Source of the DNA: UBA6049 sp965662345
Lineage (GTDB): Bacteria; Bacteroidota; Bacteroidia; Flavobacteriales_G; Salibacteraceae
Direction of reading: 5' to 3'
DNA length: 40,203 nucleotides
Assembly (NCBI GenBank): GCA_965662345.1
Contig: CBFIHE010000020.1
Location: forward strand, 1-40,203
Shown: piece after piece, positions 35,663-40,203 of the stretch
Numbering within the stretch: the first letter of the stretch is position 1
Layout of the letters: every line of letters begins with the position of its first letter
The notes under the pieces: model-generated
What the model saw: only the letters and a program-made list of their open reading frames with translations
What the model was told of the DNA's origin: nothing
Database searches by the model: none
Translations under genes and position numbers: made by a program

Positions 35663-37006
35663 GGCCAAAATAAATATCGATGCGCCTGCAAGCAGTAGTA
35701 TCAAGGTATAGGGTAATATTTCTTTTGCTTTTAATCCTGTTATTCCAAGAAGCGGCAAAGCCCAGAATGGCTGGAGCATATTGGTAAGCTGATCTCCGTA
35801 GGCTAGGGCAAGAATACTTTTTCCTAAATCTACTCCCAATGCCAAGGCTGCCTCAAGAATTATAGGCCCTTGAACTACCCACTGCCCTCCCCCGCTAGGA
35901 ACAAAAACATTCACAATAGCTGCAGAAATGAAGGTATAAAGTGGAAAAGTGATTTCTGTAGAATTATTCACTAATGTTTCACTAAAGAGTGAAATCAGTC
36001 CTGAAGAATTAAACACTCCCATAATACCGAAATACAATGGGAATTGAAGCAAAATCCCCGATGCACCTGAAATAGCCTCATCCAAAGCTTTGAGCAGCCC
36101 TGCCACATGCTTATGCGCCAACAGACACAACCCAAGTAGCAACAGATTTATTCTATTAGGTGTGAAGTACCCTAAAAAACCTTCTTGAACAAAAAAGAGA
36201 ACTACAACAACAATTACCACCAACCCAAAGGCCTTACCGAACCAGAAGCTATGATCTAAACGCTCCGCGCCTTGTGGAAGCGTCATTTGCTCCTGGTTTA
36301 TTCTCGTTTCCAATGAAATCCCCATCGGCTTTGCCTTTCTTGCCACGAAATACATGACTGATGGAAGAACTACCAAAAGCACCACGGAAACGGTGAGATT
36401 CATGCTACTAAATACCGTTGCGTCAAACGTTAATCTACTTGGCAAACTATCTACGAGATTTGTTGCTACCATGCCGGCCAAGTGACCAGGTTCTGCTACC
36501 TTAATTAGTGAAGATCCACTTATACCGCCATGCCAAACCAAAAGACCAGAATACCCTGCTGCACCAATTACAGCATAATTTATTTTAAGGTTATGAGAAG
36601 CAGCATACTCCCCTACTTTTCTAGCAAATACGGCCCCTACTACCAAGGCTAGTCCCCAGTTAAATAAACCAACGGCAACAGAAACAAAGGTAACCCAGGC
36701 AGCCGCTTCAGCGCCAGATTTCATCTGCTTAGTAAGCCTAGTAAGAGCCAAATCTACTGGCTTAGAAAGAGCTAAAACATGTCCCAAGATGAGCATAAGC
36801 ATCATTTGAAATGCAAATACCAATAAACCAGAAGACCATAATCCATTGGCCCAGAAAAGAAGGATATCTCCGGCATGCTCTTGCACGCTTGCTCCTTGAG
36901 GTTTTGCGAAAAGCATAGCAATTATCCAAGTAGCGGCTGTTAACAACAGAGCAATGGAGAATGGTGAGGGCAATACCTTCTTAAGCATGTTAGCAAAACG
37001 CTGCAT
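35648..37006 (-). CDS. atoE: AtoE-family short-chain fatty acid transporter
   Basis: 452 residues with about twelve membrane segments. Family marks: PSPFSIALLLTAATWI near the start, FNWGLALVVGAVFARKV, GYSGLLVWHGGISGSS and VNVFVPSGGGQWVVQGP. AtoE-type carriers import short-chain fatty acids such as butyrate or acetoacetate; no adjacent CoA transferase or ligase supports a particular substrate. A terminator-like hairpin separates it from the DUF3127 gene upstream, and no clear promoter was seen in the 42-base gap. Confidence 0.9.
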   Translation of the reverse strand: MQRFANMLKKVLPSPFSIALLLTAATWIIAMLFAKPQGASVQEHAGDILLFWANGLWSSGLLVFAFQMMLMLILGHVLALSKPVDLALTRLTKQMKSGAEAAAWVTFVSVAVGLFNWGLALVVGAVFARKVGEYAASHNLKINYAVIGAAGYSGLLVWHGGISGSSLIKVAEPGHLAGMVATNLVDSLPSRLTFDATVFSSMNLTVSVVLLVVLPSVMYFVARKAKPMGISLETRINQEQMTLPQGAERLDHSFWFGKAFGLVVIVVVVLFFVQEGFLGYFTPNRINLLLLGLCLLAHKHVAGLLKALDEAISGASGILLQFPLYFGIMGVFNSSGLISLFSETLVNNSTEITFPLYTFISAAIVNVFVPSGGGQWVVQGPIILEAALALGVDLGKSILALAYGDQLTNMLQPFWALPLLGITGLKAKEILPYTLILLLAGASIFILALLLF

Positions 37007-37018
37007 TGGTACAAAATA

Positions 37019-37043
37019 AAAAAAGGGAGTCGAACTCCCTTTT
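37019..37043 (-). terminator. Rho-independent terminator after the DUF3127 gene
   Basis: AAAAGGGAGT-CGA-ACTCCCTTTT forms a perfect 10-bp stem with a 3-base loop. On the minus strand it starts 6 bases after the DUF3127 stop and is followed by TTTATTTTG, making a good terminator for the flavin reductase-DUF3127 operon. Confidence 0.8.
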
Positions 37044-37048
37044 ACATC

Positions 37049-37417
37049 TTAAAATGGTAAATCGTCTTCGTCTTCTTGTGATGGTGGTGGCGGAGGAGGC
37101 GTTGAACCAGTTGCAGTTGGCTGGGTTGCAGCAACCTTTGGTTCTGGAGAGGCAGAACCTTGGCCACGTTCTAATCTCCATGCCTGAAGATTAACATAGT
37201 ACTTACCTTGATACTCATTACCTCGTATGTTAAAATGAACGTTCACCTCATCACCAGGCTTATACGCATCTAGCAAGTCTACCTTTTCTTTAATTGCTTC
37301 AAACTTCACATCTTGAGGATATTGTTCTTGTGTAGTAACAACGAATTCACGCTTCTTAAATCCGCTGGCAAACTCTTGTGTATCGTAAATCAGTTTAATC
37401 TTTCCGTTTAAATCCAT
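37049..37417 (-). CDS. DUF3127 domain protein with SSB-like acidic C-terminal tip
   Basis: 122 residues. Residues 1-85 are the DUF3127 domain (MDLNGKIKLI, REFVVTT, YQGKYYVNLQAWR), predicted OB-fold. A flexible Ala/Thr/Pro-rich linker (86-113, six prolines in a row) leads to EDEDDLPF (115-122), which closely imitates the DDDIPF-type tip of single-stranded DNA-binding proteins, the docking site for repair and replication partners. DNA binding is inferred, not established. It starts 1 base after the flavin reductase stop and is followed by a terminator. Confidence 0.87.
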   Translation of the reverse strand: MDLNGKIKLIYDTQEFASGFKKREFVVTTQEQYPQDVKFEAIKEKVDLLDAYKPGDEVNVHFNIRGNEYQGKYYVNLQAWRLERGQGSASPEPKVAATQPTATGSTPPPPPPSQEDEDDLPF

Positions 37418-37418
37418 T

Positions 37419-38315
37419 TTATCTATCGTTAAAAGTGAGTAATGTTTTCCAAGCCTCTTCTACTCTTCCTTGAGCAAGTAGGTCTTTCGCCAAAGTATGT
37501 AATTTATTTTCCAAGGTGTTGGCATCATCTTGATAGTCTATAAACAAGTCGCTCAACTCCATTAGCTTGTAGTCATTCACCTCTGTTTCATCTGGCAAAG
37601 ATTCTACGTTGCCAAGCATGCCAAGATCATTTCCAGTGAGTACAGAAGATGTTCGAATGTCTGCTGGAATAGCATCTACACCAATTCCTAAGGTACTTAG
37701 CGGCTTTGCAACTTCAAAAAGCGATTCCCCGTTTGCACGGCAATACCAATTGCCTCCCATGCGAGCCACCAAATCTATTTTTTGGGTATCTATTTTTCCA
37801 TTCGCGCCCAGTACTTCTTTGTTAATATGCATAAGCACCACTTCACAAATCACCAGGTTTCCTGCTCCGCCTTCATTTCCAAGCTCTACTACCTCTTTCA
37901 CCTTACATTCGAGTTGCACAGGAGATTCTTTTACACGGAATGGTTTTACCATTTCAGAAGCCACTGGTGTTAAACCCGATTTAAGATATTCATCAATACC
38001 ATCTCCATACTCTGTAGAGCTCAAAGACATCTGTTGAACGATTTCATAGTTCACTATATTAATGACAACTTCACCTGTTGCTTTTGCATTCTCAAGCGTG
38101 TGTTTAGTTGTGTTATTTCTTACTCGCCTTGCAGGAGAAAAAATAGCGATTGGTGGATTCGCACTAAATACATTGAAGAAGGAAAACGGACTCAAGTTTC
38201 GATTTCCATTTTCATCAACCGTTCCTACAAATGCAATTGGTCTTGGAGCCACGGCACTCAGCAAGTGACCGTGTAATTCAGGAGTAGAAACTTCTTGTGG
38301 ATCTATGCGTAACAT
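37419..38315 (-). CDS. Flavin reductase family protein (FMN-binding split barrel)
   Basis: 298 residues. The first 200 or so form the flavin reductase-like domain: APRPIAFVGTVD (28-39), NLSPFSFFNVFSANPP (45-60) and the GNLVICEVVLMHI strand. The remaining 90 residues are a helical extension (ELSDLFIDYQDDANTLENKLHTLAKDL) seen in Bacteroidota members. It probably binds FMN and passes electrons to an unknown partner. A well-formed promoter precedes it, and it heads a two-gene operon with the DUF3127 protein. Confidence 0.93.
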   Translation of the reverse strand: MLRIDPQEVSTPELHGHLLSAVAPRPIAFVGTVDENGNRNLSPFSFFNVFSANPPIAIFSPARRVRNNTTKHTLENAKATGEVVINIVNYEIVQQMSLSSTEYGDGIDEYLKSGLTPVASEMVKPFRVKESPVQLECKVKEVVELGNEGGAGNLVICEVVLMHINKEVLGANGKIDTQKIDLVARMGGNWYCRANGESLFEVAKPLSTLGIGVDAIPADIRTSSVLTGNDLGMLGNVESLPDETEVNDYKLMELSDLFIDYQDDANTLENKLHTLAKDLLAQGRVEEAWKTLLTFNDR

Positions 38316-38336
38316 AACCTATATTTTGTGAGCCCT

Positions 38337-38365
38337 CAAAGATAGAATTACCCTAATCTTTTCAA
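38337..38365 (-). promoter_or_regulatory. Promoter of the flavin reductase-DUF3127 operon
   Basis: Read on the minus strand, TTG (38365-38363), an 18-base spacer and TATCTTTG (38344-38337) match the Bacteroidota consensus TTG-N17-23-TAnnTTTG. The -7 element is 21 bases before the start codon. Confidence 0.6.
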
Positions 38366-38378
38366 TAAAATGAAAAGA

Positions 38379-38409
38379 GTTTTATGCTTTCTAAAAAATT
38401 CTATATTTG
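38379..38409 (+). promoter_or_regulatory. Promoter of tRNA-Leu
   Basis: TATATTTG (38402-38409) is a perfect TAnnTTTG -7 element 22 bases before the tRNA. The -33 region is weaker (TTTTATG near 38380-38386). A small hairpin, CCCGT-TTTT-ACGGG (38414-38427), lies at the expected transcript start. Confidence 0.5.
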
Positions 38410-38431
38410 CGTCCCCGTTTTTACGGGAGAT

Positions 38432-38513
38432 GCGGGCGTGGTGAAATTGGTAGACACGCTAGACTTAGGATCTAGTTCCGAAAGGTGTGTGGGTTCGAGT
38501 CCCTCCGCCCGCA
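38432..38513 (+). tRNA. tRNA-Leu (anticodon UAG)
   Basis: 82 nucleotides. The acceptor stem GCGGGCG pairs with CGCCCGC, discriminator A38513. The anticodon stem CTAGA/TCTAG flanks loop CTTAGGA, giving anticodon TAG (reads CUN codons). The D-loop has AAATTGGTAGAC, a short variable arm (TTCCGAAAGGTGTG region) is class II-like, and the T-arm is GTGGGTTCGAGTCCCTC. CCA is not encoded. Confidence 0.97.
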
Positions 38514-38521
38514 CGAAGAAA

Positions 38522-38553
38522 AACCGAGCAATATGAGTTGCTTGGTTTTTTTT
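38522..38553 (+). terminator. Terminator after tRNA-Leu
   Basis: AACCGAGCAA and TTGCTTGGTT form a 10-bp stem (one G-T pair) around TATGAG, ending in a run of eight Ts. It starts 9 bases after the tRNA. Confidence 0.87.
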
Positions 38554-38585
38554 ATGCCTCTTTTCCAAAGGTGATTTTAGTCAGC

Positions 38586-38600
38586 ATCTTAACGGTGTAC
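38586..38600 (+). promoter_or_regulatory. Upstream box shared with the TPR gene (copy 1)
   Basis: ATCTTAACGGTGTAC matches ATCTTTACGGTGTAC at 39583-39597 in 14 of 15 positions. Both lie just before adjacent genes and overlap weak -7-like elements, so the box may be a shared promoter or operator. It ends 32 bases before the HATPase-gene ATG. Confidence 0.35.
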
Positions 38601-38632
38601 CTCCCTTAACTTAGCGTTCTACGTTGCAAGTC

Positions 38633-39532
38633 ATGGAGATTAAAGTAGACCTTCCGATAGACCCGTCTCAAACCACCTTACTCGAGATGCATAGTGCTTT
38701 AAACGTACCTAATGTTGTTCAGTATGAGCTCATTCGACTATCGGATTATCTGAATAATCCTAAGGTACTCGAAGATTTATGTGAAGCCACTGTTGATGGG
38801 GCTCGCGAGTTGCCAGATCCAATTAAAGCCAAAGATCGAGTTCGAAATATTCATGCATTTATAAATGCAGTAAACTCATGCTTGGATGAATTTGAAAAAG
38901 ATATCAAAAAAGACGATTTCACTCAATCTGTACGAAACAACCTGGCAGGTATTTTTAGTATTCTTAAAATTCGTAGCCAAGAACTCATCAACAGGTGGAA
39001 TACCAATAATTCTTGGGTTGATTTCGAAATCAAGAAATTAAAAAACAACTTCAAAGACGTGTTAAGGGCTATTGAGAAAAACAGTCATGGTGCTTACCAT
39101 ATCGTTTACAATTTTGCAGAATATGACAAAGGTGACTACTTCATCAATTTTGCCATTGACAGTCCTAATGGAAAAACCATCAAAATGCCTGATGTACTGC
39201 AAGACGTTATGCGCGACCTGCTTGCAAATGCACGGAAATACACCAACCCAGGTGGAACTATTTTAGCAGGATTGGAGGAAACTGCGGATAAGCTCATTTT
39301 TGCCGTAAAAGACAACGGAAGAGGAATACCAGAAAACGAAATAGAAGCAGTAGTTCAATTTGGCAAGGGGGCAACTAACGCTAAAGACAAACCTACAAGA
39401 GGAGGTGGGTTTGGATTAACAAAAGCTTACTATGTGACTAAAATGTTTAATGGGAAAATCTTCATAAACTCGCCTGTGGAAGGAACCAAAGGCACCGAAG
39501 TGCGAATAGAAATACCTCTTCCCGCGAACTAA
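38633..39532 (+). CDS. HATPase-domain protein, orphan histidine-kinase-like
   Basis: 299 residues from ATG 38633 (TTG at 38624 is in frame but less likely). The C-terminal half is a GHKL ATPase: N-box DLLANARKY with N199, DNGRG with D227, and GGGFGLTKA (from G257). No membrane helix or receiver is present. The N-terminal half is helical; MHSALNVPNVVQYELIRL with H20 could be a degenerate dimerisation/phosphoacceptor helix, but it is not a convincing H-box. It may act as a soluble kinase or as an anti-sigma-like or regulatory ATPase. No response regulator is adjacent. Confidence 0.83.
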   Translation: MEIKVDLPIDPSQTTLLEMHSALNVPNVVQYELIRLSDYLNNPKVLEDLCEATVDGARELPDPIKAKDRVRNIHAFINAVNSCLDEFEKDIKKDDFTQSVRNNLAGIFSILKIRSQELINRWNTNNSWVDFEIKKLKNNFKDVLRAIEKNSHGAYHIVYNFAEYDKGDYFINFAIDSPNGKTIKMPDVLQDVMRDLLANARKYTNPGGTILAGLEETADKLIFAVKDNGRGIPENEIEAVVQFGKGATNAKDKPTRGGGFGLTKAYYVTKMFNGKIFINSPVEGTKGTEVRIEIPLPAN

Positions 39533-39582
39533 GAAATATAAGATTAATAAAACCTTAGTAGTTCTTCTAGCTTTCAAAAGCT

Positions 39583-39597
39583 ATCTTTACGGTGTAC
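39583..39597 (+). promoter_or_regulatory. Promoter region of the TPR gene with shared box (copy 2)
   Basis: TATCTTTA (39582-39589) differs from TAnnTTTG only at the last base and begins the box ATCTTTACGGTGTAC. It overlaps a palindrome, TAGCTTT-CA-AAAGCTA (39568-39583). Transcription would begin near 39596, after the GTG at 39592, which favours the ATG at 39613 as start. Confidence 0.4.
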
Positions 39598-39612
39598 ATA
39601 AAACCAATTATC

Positions 39613-40200
39613 ATGAATGTAATTTTACGGTCAATCACTTTTACTACTTTGTTACTTAGCTCGCTTGGACTAAGTGCTCAAGAAACGATTGGCACAAGCG
39701 ACTCTGAGGATAACCAGTACATTTACCATGAAGACATGGCAACCCACCTTTCAATGAGAGAGGCAAATCAAGCGTTTTCAAGTGGTGATTACATAGGAGC
39801 CATCAAAAAAACAGACGAACTAATTAGTAAAAACCCTGGTTTAATACCGGCTTTGGTATTGAGAGCCAAGGCGAAAGGCGTTGTTTCTGATACCGCAGGC
39901 GCATTTCATGACCTTAGACAAATTATTAAATACAACCCTGACAAACCAGATGGCTACTTGTATTTGAGTGTTGGCTATGAACGTGTAAAGTCATACAGAG
40001 AAGCCTTAAAGTGGGCTAATCAAGGGCTTGAGAAAGATCCAGAGAACCCAATGGCTTACAAACAACGAGGAGAAGTAAAGTATCTTTTAGGAGATAAGAA
40101 AGGTGCTTGCTTAGATTGGAGCAAAGCAGGAGACCTTGGAGATCTAGAAGCTTATGATGTGATTTTTGAAAAATGCACCAACGTTGGAATGGTACGGTAA
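39613..40200 (+). CDS. Exported TPR-repeat protein
   Basis: 195 residues from ATG 39613. An in-frame GTG at 39592 would add seven residues before a normal signal peptide (MNVILRSITFTTLLLSSLGLSAQ), so ATG is preferred. The mature protein carries about four TPR units: MREANQAFSSGDYIGAIKKTDELISKNP, then ALVLRAKAKG..., GYLYLSVGYERVKSYREALKWANQGLEKDP and MAYKQRGEVKYLLGDKKGACLDWSKAGDLG. TPRs mediate protein contacts, here in the periplasm or at the outer membrane. Partner unknown. The last repeat ends in the Sel1-like DWSKAGDLG pattern. The gene is complete and stops 3 bases before the window end. Confidence 0.88.
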   Translation: MNVILRSITFTTLLLSSLGLSAQETIGTSDSEDNQYIYHEDMATHLSMREANQAFSSGDYIGAIKKTDELISKNPGLIPALVLRAKAKGVVSDTAGAFHDLRQIIKYNPDKPDGYLYLSVGYERVKSYREALKWANQGLEKDPENPMAYKQRGEVKYLLGDKKGACLDWSKAGDLGDLEAYDVIFEKCTNVGMVR

Positions 40201-40203
40201 ATC

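Noticed and set aside
37609..38037. 142-codon plus-strand frame opposite flavin reductase
   Set aside because: Antisense to a clear flavin reductase; Ser/Pro/Thr-rich low-complexity translation typical of shadow frames.

Overview
The window is AT-rich and densely packed, and it reads as chromosome from a member of the Bacteroidota, most likely a Flavobacteriales-type organism. The reasons are promoter -7 elements of the TAnnTTTG type, almost no Shine-Dalgarno sequences, a LytS-type kinase with a beta-propeller/Y_Y_Y sensor, a PorV/PorQ-family barrel next to a TonB-dependent receptor, a DUF3127 protein, and the trio of GGGP synthase, phosphopantetheinyl transferase and adenosylhomocysteinase. 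Species cannot be read from the sequence. No insertion sequence, phage gene, integrase or CRISPR array was seen.

Region 1 (1-14773) is a surface-polysaccharide locus. A plus-strand MBOAT O-acyltransferase plus AlgJ/AlgX-like pair (65-3206) meets a minus-strand operon tail to tail. That operon (7724-3187) encodes a Wzm-like permease, a Wzt-like ATPase, a double-domain GT2 glycosyltransferase and a methyltransferase. A second plus-strand operon (7873-14773) starts with another AlgJ/AlgX-like protein and MBOAT, in reversed order. It continues with two GT4 glycosyltransferases, an O-antigen ligase/polymerase-like membrane protein and a sugar-nucleotide epimerase. Together these genes could build, export, O-acetylate, methylate and polymerise or ligate a glycan.

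Region 2 (14748-17971) is lipid and one-carbon housekeeping: GGGP synthase-family protein and phosphopantetheinyl transferase on the minus strand, divergent ahcY with a clear terminator, and a Rieske-fold-like lipoprotein lacking cluster ligands.

Region 3 (17986-32018) holds a four-gene operon (two small unknown proteins, a hybrid propeller/LytS kinase and a LytTR regulator). A 330-base regulatory gap follows, then a three-gene outer-membrane cluster: TonB-dependent receptor, a 1433-residue secreted protein with a T9SS-like C-terminal module, and a PorV-like barrel. This triad is the best candidate for an incompletely described system.

Region 4 (32019-40203) is mostly housekeeping: greA, a HIT protein, ruvC, a UPF0104-type flippase-like protein with a GT2 glycosyltransferase, an AtoE-type transporter, a DUF3127 protein with an SSB-like tail, flavin reductase, tRNA-Leu(UAG), an orphan HATPase-domain protein and a TPR protein. 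Several promoters and terminators can be read here.
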